From Massilia oculi (GTDB lineage Bacteria; Pseudomonadota; Gammaproteobacteria; Burkholderiales; Burkholderiaceae_D): a DNA stretch of 64,000 nt. Shown here piece after piece: positions 17,362-26,171 of this stretch; positions within the stretch are counted from its first letter, which is position 1; each line of letters opens with the position of its first letter. Position numbers and translations under genes: made by a program. The DNA lies in the NCBI RefSeq assembly GCF_003143515.1, contig NZ_CP029343.1, forward strand, positions 4,712,001 through 4,776,000, in the 5' to 3' direction. The notes under the pieces are model-generated. The model was not told the DNA's origin and did not search any database. It worked only from the letters and a program-made list of their open reading frames with translations.

Positions 17362-17856
17362 TCACCAGATGCCGCGATCCTGTGGGTTGTACATCGGATC
17401 GGACGCATTCATCATCTGGCGCACCACGCCTTGCCCGTCAAAATGGACATGCATCAATGAATTCCACACGCCGGCTTCCTTGTAGCGATATGACCATACC
17501 TCATCGTCGTGCATGGCGACGCGCGAGCGCTCGGCCGGGTGGCCGAAGGTGCGCAGCATGTCGTCCTTGGTCGCATGGTCAATCTTGACTGTAGCAAATT
17601 TCTCGCTTGTCAGGACTTGCTCGTAGGAGGTGAGGCGGCCATCCGGGCTCAGGTGGGCCATCCAGGTGTATTGGCCCATGGGGCCGGTAGAGTACTCCAG
17701 GGTGCGTTGCGCGCCGTCGGTGTAGATCGCGGTGGGCGCGCCCATCTTGGACTGGACGACGTCCTGCGGATCGCCGGGCGTCGGCGCCTGACGGATGGCG
17801 CAGCTGGCCAGCAGCAGGACGGTGGCCAGTGTTGTCAATTTGTTTATATTGTTCAT
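17362..17856 (-). CDS. small lipoprotein, BamE/SmpA-like, copy 2
   Basis: The protein has 164 residues starting at MNNINKLTTL, with a lipobox LLASC near residue 19. Its mature sequence matches the downstream copy along its full length, including the identical stretch WNSLMHVHFDGQGVVRQMMN. The longer open frame reaching 18174 is not supported. The two form a tandem duplication transcribed leftward, away from the divergent rpsO. Confidence 0.72.
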   Translation of the reverse strand: MNNINKLTTLATVLLLASCAIRQAPTPGDPQDVVQSKMGAPTAIYTDGAQRTLEYSTGPMGQYTWMAHLSPDGRLTSYEQVLTSEKFATVKIDHATKDDMLRTFGHPAERSRVAMHDDEVWSYRYKEAGVWNSLMHVHFDGQGVVRQMMNASDPMYNPQDRGIW

Positions 17857-17951
17857 GATTGTCACCCCGTGTCGAGCTTGCCAGTCAGGAGACGCCCTGT
17901 CCAATCGCCGAAGGAAGACAGCAAACGCTGGTTCGCGCCGGCGTTTTGCAC

Positions 17952-17981
17952 TATACTGGCGGGTCTGTCCAATCCGGACAG
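17952..17981 (+). promoter_or_regulatory. rpsO -10 element and leader hairpin
   Basis: TATACT at 17952-17957 is a good -10; a matching -35 is not clear. CTGTCC (17965-17970) pairs with GGACAG (17976-17981) right at the expected transcript start. S15 is autoregulated through leader structures in several bacteria, so this hairpin is a candidate. Confidence 0.4.
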
Positions 17982-18043
17982 CTATTTGATCAATCACGGT
18001 GCCTGGGGTTCCGACTCTTGCACCGCATGTGAAAGGTAACATC

Positions 18044-18313
18044 ATGTCGGTTGAAAACATCAACAAAGCCGCAATCATCGCGGACAATGCACGTGGCCAA
18101 AACGATACCGGTTCGCCGGAAGTCCAGGTCGCACTGCTGACCGCACGCATCAACGAACTGAACGGCCACTTCAAGGCACACCAGAAGGATCACCACTCGC
18201 GTCGTGGTCTGATCATGATGGTCAACCGCCGTAAGAGCCTGCTGGCTTACCTGAAGAACAAAGACCTGAATCGTTATCGCGACCTGATCGCCAAGCTGGG
18301 CCTGCGTAAGTAA
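18044..18313 (+). CDS. rpsO: 30S ribosomal protein S15
   Basis: The protein has 89 residues, the standard S15 length, starting at [12 protein letters not shown] with GAAAGG eight bases upstream. The conserved block [11 protein letters not shown] appears here as [20 protein letters not shown]15 binds 16S rRNA helices 20-22 early in 30S assembly. It is followed by an intrinsic terminator and by pnp, the classic rpsO-pnp arrangement. Confidence 0.98.
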   Translation: MSVENINKAAIIADNARGQNDTGSPEVQVALLTARINELNGHFKAHQKDHHSRRGLIMMVNRRKSLLAYLKNKDLNRYRDLIAKLGLRK

Positions 18314-18343
18314 TCGCAAGTTCTTGCTTCAGACGGTTTAGTC

Positions 18344-18381
18344 AAAAATGCCTGCGCCAGTTGTCTGACGCGGGCATTTTT
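18344..18381 (+). terminator. intrinsic terminator between rpsO and pnp
   Basis: AAAAATGCC(T)GCG(C)CAG pairs with CTG(A)CGC(G)GGCATTTTT around a TTGT loop, with a T run at the end. It probably attenuates read-through from rpsO into pnp. Confidence 0.85.
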
Positions 18382-18410
18382 CGTTTTGGCCGTCTTGTTG
18401 TTTGTTGCAA

Positions 18411-18428
18411 GGCCACTTCTCTGTGGCC
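18411..18428 (+). promoter_or_regulatory. hairpin in the pnp leader
   Basis: GGCCAC-TTCTCT-GTGGCC is a perfect 6-bp stem about 60 bases before the pnp start. In enterobacteria pnp is autoregulated through an RNase III-cleaved leader hairpin; this is a positional candidate only. Confidence 0.35.
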
Positions 18429-18489
18429 CGTGGTGAGAGGTGAACGACAGCTCCTGAAAATCTGTCGGTAAAATGAAAGGGATTACCCA

Positions 18490-20592
18490 ATGTTTAATAA
18501 AGTTACGAAAACCTTCCAGTACGGTCAACACACGGTCACCCTGGAGACGGGTGAAATCGCGCGCCAGGCAAGCGGCGCCGTCGTCGTGTCGGTCGAAGAC
18601 ACCGTCATCCTGGCAACCGTGGTTGCACGCAAGGACGCCAAGCCGGGCCAGGATTTCTTCCCGCTGACCGTCGACTACATGGAGAAAACGTACGCTGCGG
18701 GTAAGATCCCTGGCGGTTTCTTCAAGCGTGAAGGCCGTCCTTCAGAAAAAGAAACGCTGACCTCGCGCCTGATCGACCGTCCGATCCGTCCGCTGTTCCC
18801 GGAAGGCTACCTGAACGAAGTCCAGGTCATCATCCACGTGCTGTCGGTCAACCCTGAAATCGATCCGGACATCCCATCGATGATCGGCGCCTCGGCTGCC
18901 CTGTGCATCGCCGGCATCCCGTTCGCCGGTCCGATCGGCGCCGCGCGCGTCGGCTACGCGAATGGCCAGTACATCCTGAACCCGACCACCACCGAGCTGA
19001 AAACCTCGCAGATGGACCTGGTCGTGGCCGGCACCGAAACCGCCGTCCTGATGGTGGAATCGGAAGCCAAGCAACTGTCCGAAGAAGTCATGCTCGGCGC
19101 GGTCGTGTTCGGCCACGAGCAAATGAAGGCCGTGATCGACGCGATCCACGACCTGGTCGCCGAAGGCGGCAAGCCGGAAGTCGAATGGGCGCCGGCGCCA
19201 AAGAACGAAGAACTGATCGCCCGCGTTGGCGAACTGGCCGGCGCCAAGGTCCGTGACGCCTACCAGACCCGCGAAAAATCGGCGCGCCAGCAGAAGCTGA
19301 AGTCGCTGTCGTCGGAAGTGATGGCCGAGCTGTCGGCACAAGGCATCGCCGCCGATGCTGGCGACGTCGGCAACATTCTGTTCGACATGGAAGCCAAGGT
19401 CGTGCGTTCGCAGATCCTGGACGGCGAGCCACGCATCGACGGCCGCGACACCCGCACCGTGCGTCCGATCTCGATCCGCTCGAGCGTCCTGCCGCGCACC
19501 CACGGCTCGGCCCTGTTCACCCGCGGCGAGACCCAGGCACTGGTGGTCGCCACCCTCGGCACCGCCCGCGACAGCCAGAAGATCGACGCGCTGATGGGCG
19601 AGTACACCGACGACTTCATGATGCACTACAACATGCCTCCGTTCGCCACCGGCGAAACCGGTCGCGTGGGCACCCCGAAGCGCCGCGAAGTCGGCCACGG
19701 CCGCCTGGCCAAGCGCGCGCTGGTCGCCGCACTGCCCAACCCTGAAGATTTCAGCTACTCGGTGCGCCTGGTGTCGGAAATCACCGAATCGAACGGTTCG
19801 TCGTCGATGGCGTCGGTCTGCGGCGGCTGCCTGGCGCTGATGGACGCCGGCGTGCCGATGAAGGCCCACGTGGCCGGCATCGCCATGGGCCTGATCAAGG
19901 AAGGCGGCAAGTTCGCCGTGCTCACCGACATCTTGGGCGACGAAGACCACCTGGGCGACATGGACTTCAAGGTGGCCGGCACCGCGCAGGGCATCACCGC
20001 GCTGCAGATGGACATCAAGATCCAGGGCATCACCAAGGAGATCATGCAAGTGGCGCTGGCGCAAGCCAAGGAAGGCCGCCAGCACATCCTGGGCGAAATG
20101 CAGAAGGCCATGCCGACCGTGAAGACCGAGCTGTCGGACTTCGCACCGCGCCTGATCACCATCCGCATCAATCCTGAAAAGATCCGTGACGTGATCGGCA
20201 AGGGCGGCGCCGTCATCCGCGCGCTGACCGAAGAAACCGGCACCCAGATCGACATCACCGACGAAGGCATCGTGACCATCGCGTCGGTCGACGCCGCCGC
20301 CGGCCAGGAAGCCAAGCGCCGCATCGAAGAGCTGACCGCATCGGTCGAAGTGGGCAAGACCTACGACGGCACCGTGCTCAAGCTGCTGGACTTCGGCGCG
20401 ATCGTGCAAGTCATGCCTGGTAAAGACGGCCTGCTGCACATCTCGCAGATCGCCAACGAGCGCGTCAACGCGGTGGCCGACTACCTCAAAGAAGGCCAGC
20501 AAGTGCGCGTCAAGGTTCTGGAGACCGACGAGCGCGGTCGTCTGAAGCTGTCGATGAAGGCGGCCGATCCGGTCGAGGGCGCAGCGCAGTAA
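18490..20592 (+). CDS. pnp: polyribonucleotide nucleotidyltransferase (PNPase)
   Basis: This is a phosphorolytic 3'-5' exoribonuclease of 700 residues, acting in mRNA decay and RNA quality control, often with RNase E. Two RNase PH domains are present; the second contains the catalytic region ([12 protein letters not shown] and [14 protein letters not shown]). A KH domain ([18 protein letters not shown], near 560-580) and an S1 domain ([20 protein letters not shown], near 622-690) complete it. It is full length. GAAAGGG lies about 9 bases before the ATG. Confidence 0.98.
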   Translation: MFNKVTKTFQYGQHTVTLETGEIARQASGAVVVSVEDTVILATVVARKDAKPGQDFFPLTVDYMEKTYAAGKIPGGFFKREGRPSEKETLTSRLIDRPIRPLFPEGYLNEVQVIIHVLSVNPEIDPDIPSMIGASAALCIAGIPFAGPIGAARVGYANGQYILNPTTTELKTSQMDLVVAGTETAVLMVESEAKQLSEEVMLGAVVFGHEQMKAVIDAIHDLVAEGGKPEVEWAPAPKNEELIARVGELAGAKVRDAYQTREKSARQQKLKSLSSEVMAELSAQGIAADAGDVGNILFDMEAKVVRSQILDGEPRIDGRDTRTVRPISIRSSVLPRTHGSALFTRGETQALVVATLGTARDSQKIDALMGEYTDDFMMHYNMPPFATGETGRVGTPKRREVGHGRLAKRALVAALPNPEDFSYSVRLVSEITESNGSSSMASVCGGCLALMDAGVPMKAHVAGIAMGLIKEGGKFAVLTDILGDEDHLGDMDFKVAGTAQGITALQMDIKIQGITKEIMQVALAQAKEGRQHILGEMQKAMPTVKTELSDFAPRLITIRINPEKIRDVIGKGGAVIRALTEETGTQIDITDEGIVTIASVDAAAGQEAKRRIEELTASVEVGKTYDGTVLKLLDFGAIVQVMPGKDGLLHISQIANERVNAVADYLKEGQQVRVKVLETDERGRLKLSMKAADPVEGAAQ

Positions 20593-20609
20593 TAAGCTGA
20601 AAGCAGCAG

Positions 20610-20664
20610 AGCGGTTCGCCGCTGAATGAGAAAACCGCCAGTGCGTGAGCCTGGCGGTTTTTTT
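20610..20664 (+). terminator. pnp terminator region with a UUCG tetraloop hairpin
   Basis: AGCGG-TTCG-CCGCT (20610-20623) is a small stable hairpin. It is followed by a strong intrinsic terminator: AAAACCGCCAG (20631-20641) pairs with CTGGCGGTTTT (20651-20661) and runs into T residues. Confidence 0.92.
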
Positions 20665-20847
20665 ATTCGGCGTTCGTTATGTATGTTTTCGCACGGAATG
20701 GTTCGATTCCCGGTTCTATGCTTGGCTCGTGGCGTGAATAAATACACCCACAGGACCGCAGACACCGGCGTCGCGATGCAATGGGCGCCGCTGTCGACAA
20801 GGATGACAGCAGTACCAGTCACGTCCTGCGGCCGGACCTGACCGGGC

Positions 20848-22707
20848 ATGGGCACCACACGAATCATGACGACCCCTACACAGACGTCGAACGAAGGAAT
20901 CGCTGGCGACATTCCAGGGTCAACGAAGAAGCGACGCAGCGGCGCGACCTTGTCGGTGGCTGCGTGGAAGCAGTTTGTCAGCGTCGCCAAGCCTTACTGG
21001 CTGGGCGACGAGAAGGGCAGGGCGTGGCTGTTGCTCGCGCTCCTGATCGTGCTGATGCTGGTGGAAACCAAGCTCGCGGTCATGCTCAACGACCAGGCCG
21101 GGGAAATGACCTCGGCGCTGGCGGGCCGGGATCGCGATCGCTTCTGGACCTCGGTCCAGGCCTGCCTGGTCGTCCTGGCGTTCGCCGTGCCGATCTATGC
21201 CTTCTACTACTACATGCGCGACCTGTTCGCGAACCAGTGGCGGCGCTGGCTTACCCGCCGTTTCCTCGACGGCTACCTCGGCGGACGCAAATACTACGAG
21301 CTCGGCGCGAACCGCGAAATCGACAATCCGGACCAGCGCATCAGCGAGGATGTGAACACCTTCACCGGACGCTCCATCCACTTCATGCTGATCTTCCTGG
21401 GCTCGCTGATGCAGCTGGTCGCCTTCAGCGCCGTCCTGTGGTCGATCTCGCAGGTGCTGGTGGGCGTGCTGGTTGCCTACGCATTGGTGGGTACGATGGT
21501 CGCGCTGTACGTGTTCGGTAATCCGCTGATTCACCTGAATTTCTGGCAGCTGCGGCGCGAGGCCGATTTCCGGTTCAGCCTGATACGTGTGCGCGAGAAC
21601 GCCGAGTCGATTGCCTTCTATGGCGGCGAGGCGCAGGAGCGCGCGCGCATCGACGGCAAGTTCAACAAGGTCATCCATAATTTCTCGCGCCTGATCAAGA
21701 AGCAGCGCGCGCTCAACCTGTTCCAGCGCACCTTCAGCCAGCTCACGCTGGTACTGCCCTTTGTCATCCTGGCCGACGCCGTGCTGTCGGGCCAGCTGGA
21801 GGTGGGACGTGCGGTGCAGGCCGCCGGCGCCTTCACCGCGGTGCTGACGGCGGTGGGCGTCATCGTCGACAACTTCGAAAGCCTGAGCCGCTTCGTGGCG
21901 GGCATCGGGCGCCTGGAGACACTGTCGAGCCATGTGCTGCCGCCGCCGCAATCGGCGAGCGAACCGGCATGTGATCCGTCATCGCGTATTCAACGGGCGC
22001 CGTGCCCGCACCTCAAGATCGAGTCGCTGACGCTGTGCCCGCCGCAATCCGAACGGGTCCTGATCAAGGACCTGACGCTGGCGGTGCAACCCGGCGATGC
22101 CTTGCTGATCACCGGCGACAGTGGATGCGGAAAAAGCTCGCTGCTGCGCGCGATCGCCGGCCTGTGGCACCAGGGCAGCGGCACGATCCACCATCCGCCG
22201 CGCGAGGACTGCTTCTTCTTGCCGCAGCAGCCGTACATGCAGCCAGGTAGCCTGCGCAGCCAGCTCATCTATCCCAGCGACCGGACCGACTTGAGCGACG
22301 AGCGGCTGCTCTCCATCCTGGAGCAGGTGCATCTGCCTTACCTGGCCGGTCGCGTCGGTGGCCTGGACGCCGTGCTGGATTGGGAAAAACTGCTGTCGAT
22401 CGGCGAGCAGCAGCGGCTGGCCTTCGGCCGCGTGCTGGTCCACGAGCCGCGCATCGTCATTCTCGACGAAGCCACCAGCGCGCTCGACAGCGCCAATGAA
22501 TCGTCGCTGTACAAGCGCCTGCGCGACAAGGGGACGACGCTGGTCAGCATCGCCCACCGCGCCGGCGTGCTGCGTCACCATACCCATGTGCTCTGGCTGA
22601 CCGGGGAAGGCTGCTGGGAGATGCACGCCGCGGCGGATTACGAGTTCGGCGCGATGGCGCCGCAGGCCGCCGCATGGCAGCCGCGCGAGACCGCGCTGGC
22701 AGGTTAG
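20848..22707 (+). CDS. SbmA/YddA-type ABC transporter (fused permease and ATPase)
   Basis: This is an inner-membrane half-transporter of 619 residues. The membrane domain (about 35-340) belongs to the ABC_membrane_2/SbmA-BacA group, with the hallmark NPDQRISEDVNTFT near residue 150. The ATPase domain has Walker A GDSGCGKSS, signature LSIGEQQRLAFGRVL and Walker B RIVILDEATSALDS. The first Met or the one at 20866 could be the start; neither has a clear ribosome-binding site. Relatives carry vitamin B12, peptides such as bleomycin or microcins, or very-long-chain fatty acids; the substrate here is unknown. The 255 bases before it hold only the pnp terminator. Confidence 0.88.
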   Translation: MGTTRIMTTPTQTSNEGIAGDIPGSTKKRRSGATLSVAAWKQFVSVAKPYWLGDEKGRAWLLLALLIVLMLVETKLAVMLNDQAGEMTSALAGRDRDRFWTSVQACLVVLAFAVPIYAFYYYMRDLFANQWRRWLTRRFLDGYLGGRKYYELGANREIDNPDQRISEDVNTFTGRSIHFMLIFLGSLMQLVAFSAVLWSISQVLVGVLVAYALVGTMVALYVFGNPLIHLNFWQLRREADFRFSLIRVRENAESIAFYGGEAQERARIDGKFNKVIHNFSRLIKKQRALNLFQRTFSQLTLVLPFVILADAVLSGQLEVGRAVQAAGAFTAVLTAVGVIVDNFESLSRFVAGIGRLETLSSHVLPPPQSASEPACDPSSRIQRAPCPHLKIESLTLCPPQSERVLIKDLTLAVQPGDALLITGDSGCGKSSLLRAIAGLWHQGSGTIHHPPREDCFFLPQQPYMQPGSLRSQLIYPSDRTDLSDERLLSILEQVHLPYLAGRVGGLDAVLDWEKLLSIGEQQRLAFGRVLVHEPRIVILDEATSALDSANESSLYKRLRDKGTTLVSIAHRAGVLRHHTHVLWLTGEGCWEMHAAADYEFGAMAPQAAAWQPRETALAG

Positions 22708-22719
22708 CGTCGGCTGCGT

Positions 22720-22925
22720 CCCCGTCCATGGAGACCTGGATCGCCCGCCCGCCACCTTGCGCGCGCAGGGGGGGGGCAGGGCGGCGGGGATCAGCGCGAT
22801 CGATCCGAGCGGATTGGTGTCGAGCTGGCGCTTCACTTGCGCGTCGGTCAACTCCTCGTCCGCGCCCGACAGGCCTTAGGCCGCATTGCCGACGACGACG
22901 ACGACGACGACGATGCGACTCGGTT
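22720..22925 (-). pseudogene. remnant of a short-chain dehydrogenase
   Basis: Read leftward, the DNA encodes GLSGADEELTDAQVKRQLDT, then NPLGSIALIPAALPP, a typical mid-SDR stretch. It is preceded by a Val run and GNAA in place of the NNAG motif. A stop codon interrupts it at the position of the usual Tyr after NNAA, a run of nine G (22768-22776) disturbs the frame further on, and both ends are missing. No functional product is possible. Confidence 0.72.
22888..22911. repeat. (CGA)8 triplet microsatellite
   Basis: Eight perfect CGA repeats lie inside the SDR remnant, at the codons for the hydrophobic strand before NNAG. It reads as a Val run on the minus strand and as Thr or Asp runs in other frames. 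Repeat expansion in a decayed gene is the simplest reading. Confidence 0.85.
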
Positions 22926-22964
22926 CCGCGAAGGCGCGCGGAATCACGCGACGGAAGGCCGCCA

Positions 22965-23161
22965 TCGCGGGTCCCAGCATCGCCCATGGACTGGACACGA
23001 CCGTGCGCGATCATTTGCAGGAGGGTCGTCTGGTGCCTTTGCTGGAGGACTGGTGCCAGCCGTCGTCCGAGCTGGCGCTGTACTATCCGGGGCATCGCCA
23101 CGTGCCGGCGGCGCTGCGCGCTTTCGTCAAGGTGCTGCAAGAGGTGTACGCAACGGCGTGA
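22965..23161 (+). pseudogene. C-terminal remnant of a LysR-type regulator
   Basis: The frame ending at 23161 encodes VRDHLQEGRLVPLLEDW, ELALYYPGHRHVPAALRAF and VKVLQEVY, the characteristic end of a LysR effector-binding domain. The helix-turn-helix and most of the effector domain are absent. With the oppositely oriented SDR remnant this looks like a former divergent LysR/SDR pair joined by a deletion near 22925-22965. The gap on to 23307 holds only the czc promoter. Confidence 0.72.
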
Positions 23162-23220
23162 GTTCCGGACCGATTCCCTTACGCGACATACGGGAATCGC
23201 AGCGAGCGATACGAATGTAC

Positions 23221-23251
23221 TTGACCCTGTAGCGGCTACAGGGTATTTAAT
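23221..23251 (+). promoter_or_regulatory. MerR-family-type promoter/operator for the czc operon
   Basis: A -35 TTGACC (23221-23226) and a -10 TTTAAT (23246-23251) are separated by 19 bases, the overlong spacer typical of MerR-controlled promoters. The spacer carries a perfect dyad ACCCTGTAG-CGG-CTACAGGGT (23224-23244). This closely resembles CadR, PbrR and ZntR operators. No merR-like gene lies in the window, so the regulator must act in trans. Confidence 0.85.
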
Positions 23252-23306
23252 AGCTGGTAGAAAAAATTGGCCGACCGGCCCTGCGCTATCTGACCTCCCT
23301 GACGCG

Positions 23307-23642
23307 ATGCGACGCCTGCTCCTGATACTCTTGCTGCTCATGATGCCGCTCCAGGCCGCCTGGGCCGCCGGCGCTCCGTATTGCAGTCATGACGAACAGA
23401 CCATGCATCCGGGGCACCACGTCCACAAGCATCCGCCATCGAGTAACCAGGATGACGGCGCCCCGGGCGAGCATTGCGACGATTGCGACGCCTGCCACCA
23501 CCTGTCGGCCAGCGCCGTGCTTTCCGCGCAACCGAATCTCCCATTGCCCAAGGGCGCCCCGCATATGCGCGGCGAATTGCGGCGCTACGTCTCCCACGTC
23601 CCCGACCTGATTCCTCCGCCAGACCGGCATCGCCGCGCCTGA
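23307..23642 (+). CDS. czcI: CzcI-like His/Cys-rich periplasmic protein
   Basis: The protein has 111 residues with a signal peptide (MRRLLLILLLLMMPLQAAWA). The mature part is rich in potential metal ligands: CSHDEQTMHPGHHVHKH and EHCDDCDACHH. Size, composition and position as first gene of a czcCBA operon match CzcI, a periplasmic accessory/regulatory protein of cobalt-zinc-cadmium resistance. No clear ribosome-binding site is seen. The 97-base gap to czcC includes a short imperfect direct repeat (GCGGCAATGCC/GCGGCAACGCC). Confidence 0.7.
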   Translation: MRRLLLILLLLMMPLQAAWAAGAPYCSHDEQTMHPGHHVHKHPPSSNQDDGAPGEHCDDCDACHHLSASAVLSAQPNLPLPKGAPHMRGELRRYVSHVPDLIPPPDRHRRA

Positions 23643-23739
23643 GGCGGCGGGGACCTTCACAACGCCGCGTAAATGCGGCAATGCCATGTGCGGCAACGCC
23701 ATCGCACCCGCCGGACATCCACCCGTTCGGAGCATCATC

Positions 23740-24984
23740 ATGAAACATCGTTTGACACCGCTGCTGGCGGCGCTCGCGCTCGCCTGCGCGTGCCTGCCTG
23801 TGGCGGCATGGTCGCAACCATCAATACCATTGACCCTGGAAGCGGCCATCGACCTGGCGCTGCGCGCCAATCCGACCCTGCGCGCGGCCGGCAGCGAAGT
23901 GGCCGCGCAAGAGGGCGCGCTGACCCAGGCCGGGGCGCTGCCCAATCCCGAGCTCGAGCTGCTGCGCGAAGGCGAGGGCGGTGATAGCCGCACCACGACC
24001 GCCACCCTGAATATTCCTATCGAACTGGGCGGCAAACGCGCCGCACGGGTCGAGGCGGCGCGCCAGGAAGGCAAGCTCGCCGCCATCGCGCTGGAAACGG
24101 AACGGGACAAGGTCCGCGCCAATACCGCCGCCGCCTTCCACGACGTCGTCGCGGCCTTGGCGCGCGAGCGCATGGCCCAGGAGCTCGTCGCGCTCGCCGG
24201 CCGCGCGCTGGGCGCCGCCGGCAAGCGGGTCGAGGCCGGGACCTTGTCGCCGGTCGAAGCAACCCGCGCCCGCGTGGCCCAGGGCAGCGCCCGGATCGAG
24301 GCGCTGCAGGCCGGGCGCGACCTGGAAGCTGCGCGCATCCGCCTGGCCGCGCTGTGGGCCGGCGATGCGCGCCAGCTGAGCATCAATGCGCCGCGGACCG
24401 CAGCGCTGCCCCTGGCGCCGTCGCTGGACAAGCTCCTGGCGCAGCTCGACCAATCTCCGGCGATGCGCCATGCGCGCACCGAGGTGGGTCACCGCGAGGC
24501 GCTGGCCCGGCTCGAACGCGCGCGCCGTACGCCCGACGTCAATGTGATCGTCGGCGCCCAGCGCGAAGGGCCGGACACCCGCAACCGCGCAGTGCTTGGC
24601 CTGTCGGTGCCGCTGCCGCTGTTCAACCGCAACGACGGCGCCGTGCTCGATGCGTTGCGCCGGGTCGACAAGGCGCGCAGTGAGGCAGATGCGGCAGGAG
24701 CGCGCCTGCGCGCCGAACTGGCCCAGGCGCATGGGCGGCTGACGACGGCGCTGGCCGAATGCGCGCTGATCGCCGATGACGTGCTGCCCGGCGCCGAAGA
24801 GGCCCAGCGCGCCGCCAACCGCGGCTTCGAGCTGGGCAAGTTCGGCCTGATCGACGTGCTCGACGCCCAGCGCGTGCTGGCCCAATCGAAGAACCAATAC
24901 CTGAACGCCGTCGCGGAGAGTCATCGCGCGGCGGCCGATATCGCACGCCTGCTGGGACACGCAGCCGTGCAGGAGAATCCATGA
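23740..24984 (+). CDS. czcC: outer-membrane efflux protein of the TolC family
   Basis: The protein has 414 residues starting at MKHRLTPLLA with a signal peptide. It is the outer-membrane channel of a tripartite RND heavy-metal efflux pump. The two internal OEP repeats are visible: LTLEAAIDLALRANPTLRAA near the start, and the ELGKFGLIDVLDAQRVLAQSK segment near the end. The latter is characteristic of CzcC/CusC-type proteins. Its stop overlaps the czcB start (ATGA). Confidence 0.9.
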   Translation: MKHRLTPLLAALALACACLPVAAWSQPSIPLTLEAAIDLALRANPTLRAAGSEVAAQEGALTQAGALPNPELELLREGEGGDSRTTTATLNIPIELGGKRAARVEAARQEGKLAAIALETERDKVRANTAAAFHDVVAALARERMAQELVALAGRALGAAGKRVEAGTLSPVEATRARVAQGSARIEALQAGRDLEAARIRLAALWAGDARQLSINAPRTAALPLAPSLDKLLAQLDQSPAMRHARTEVGHREALARLERARRTPDVNVIVGAQREGPDTRNRAVLGLSVPLPLFNRNDGAVLDALRRVDKARSEADAAGARLRAELAQAHGRLTTALAECALIADDVLPGAEEAQRAANRGFELGKFGLIDVLDAQRVLAQSKNQYLNAVAESHRAAADIARLLGHAAVQENP

Positions 24985-26171
24985 ACAAGCAGCAAAGCAA
25001 GGTCATCGCCATCATGCTGGCGCTCGCCATCCTGATCGCGGCCATCGTGATGGTGCGCGACCGCGCCCCGGCCGGTGCCGGGGAACACGGTCATCGAGAG
25101 GAACAGGAGCACGCGGACGAGCACGGCGAAGAAGGCCACGCTGACGACGGCGTGATCCGCTTCACCGACGGCCAGGTCGGCGTGGCCGGCATCACGATCG
25201 CCACGGCCGGCCCGGTCCACCTGGACACCTTCATCCGCATGCCTGGCCAGATCGCGCTCAACGAAGACCGCACCGCCCACGTGACGCCGCGCGCGGCCGG
25301 GGCGGTCAGCGAAGTCAACCCCACCCTCGGCGAGAAGGTGAGCAAGGATCAGGTCCTGGCCAGCATCGCCAGCGCCGAAGTGGCAGGCCAGCGCGGCGCG
25401 CTGGCGGCGGCCGAACGCCGGCTGGACTACGCGCGCAAGATCCACGCGTCCGAAAAAATGCTGTGGGAAGAGCAGATATCGCCCCGCCAGGACTTGCTGC
25501 GCGCCGAGCAGCAATTGGACGAGGCCCGGATTGCCGTGCAGAGCGCGCGCCAGCAGTTGCAGGCGCTCGGCGCACGCGACGCCGGTTCATCGAACCTCCT
25601 GAAGATCCGGGCGCCGTTCGACGGCGTGATCGTCGAAAAGCACATCACGATGGGCGAAGTCGTCGGCGCCGATACCCGCGTGTTCACGCTCACCGACCTG
25701 TCGACCGTGTGGGCCGACGTGGTGGTGCCGGCGCGCGACCTGGACATCGTCCGGGTCGGCACCGATGCCGTCATCCGCTCGATCGCATCGAACACGACGG
25801 CGCCGGGCAAGGTGTCCTACGTCAGCTCGCTGGTGGGCGAGGAATCGCGCTCGGCCAAGGCGCGCGTGGTGCTCGACAATCCAGGCGCGGCCTGGCGTCC
25901 GGGGCTGGCGGTGAACATCGATATCGTCACCGGATCGAGCGACGTGCCGGTGGCGGTGGCGGTTGATGCGATCCAGACGGCGGACGGGCGGCAAGTCGTC
26001 TACAAGCGGGTCAAGGAGGGATTCGTCGCACAGCCGGTGGCCACCGGTCGCTCGGACGGGCGCTTCGTCGAGGTCACGGCGGGCTTGCGCGCGGGCGACG
26101 CCTATGCGGCCGCCGGCAGCTTCGCGGTCAAGGCGGAGCAGGGCAAGGCGGAAGGCAGCCATGAACATTAA
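24981..26171 (+). CDS. czcB: periplasmic adaptor (membrane fusion) subunit of an RND metal pump
   Basis: The protein has 396 residues with one N-terminal transmembrane segment followed by a His/Glu-rich stretch (EHGHREEQEHADEHGEEGH, about residues 34-52) likely to bind metal. Barrel-sandwich and helical hairpin regions follow (PRAAGAVSEVNPTLGEKVSK and later LKIRAPFDGVIVEKHI), then the beta-barrel and membrane-proximal domains. It ends GSHEH. It bridges CzcA and CzcC and overlaps both neighbours. Confidence 0.9.
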   Translation: MNKQQSKVIAIMLALAILIAAIVMVRDRAPAGAGEHGHREEQEHADEHGEEGHADDGVIRFTDGQVGVAGITIATAGPVHLDTFIRMPGQIALNEDRTAHVTPRAAGAVSEVNPTLGEKVSKDQVLASIASAEVAGQRGALAAAERRLDYARKIHASEKMLWEEQISPRQDLLRAEQQLDEARIAVQSARQQLQALGARDAGSSNLLKIRAPFDGVIVEKHITMGEVVGADTRVFTLTDLSTVWADVVVPARDLDIVRVGTDAVIRSIASNTTAPGKVSYVSSLVGEESRSAKARVVLDNPGAAWRPGLAVNIDIVTGSSDVPVAVAVDAIQTADGRQVVYKRVKEGFVAQPVATGRSDGRFVEVTAGLRAGDAYAAAGSFAVKAEQGKAEGSHEH

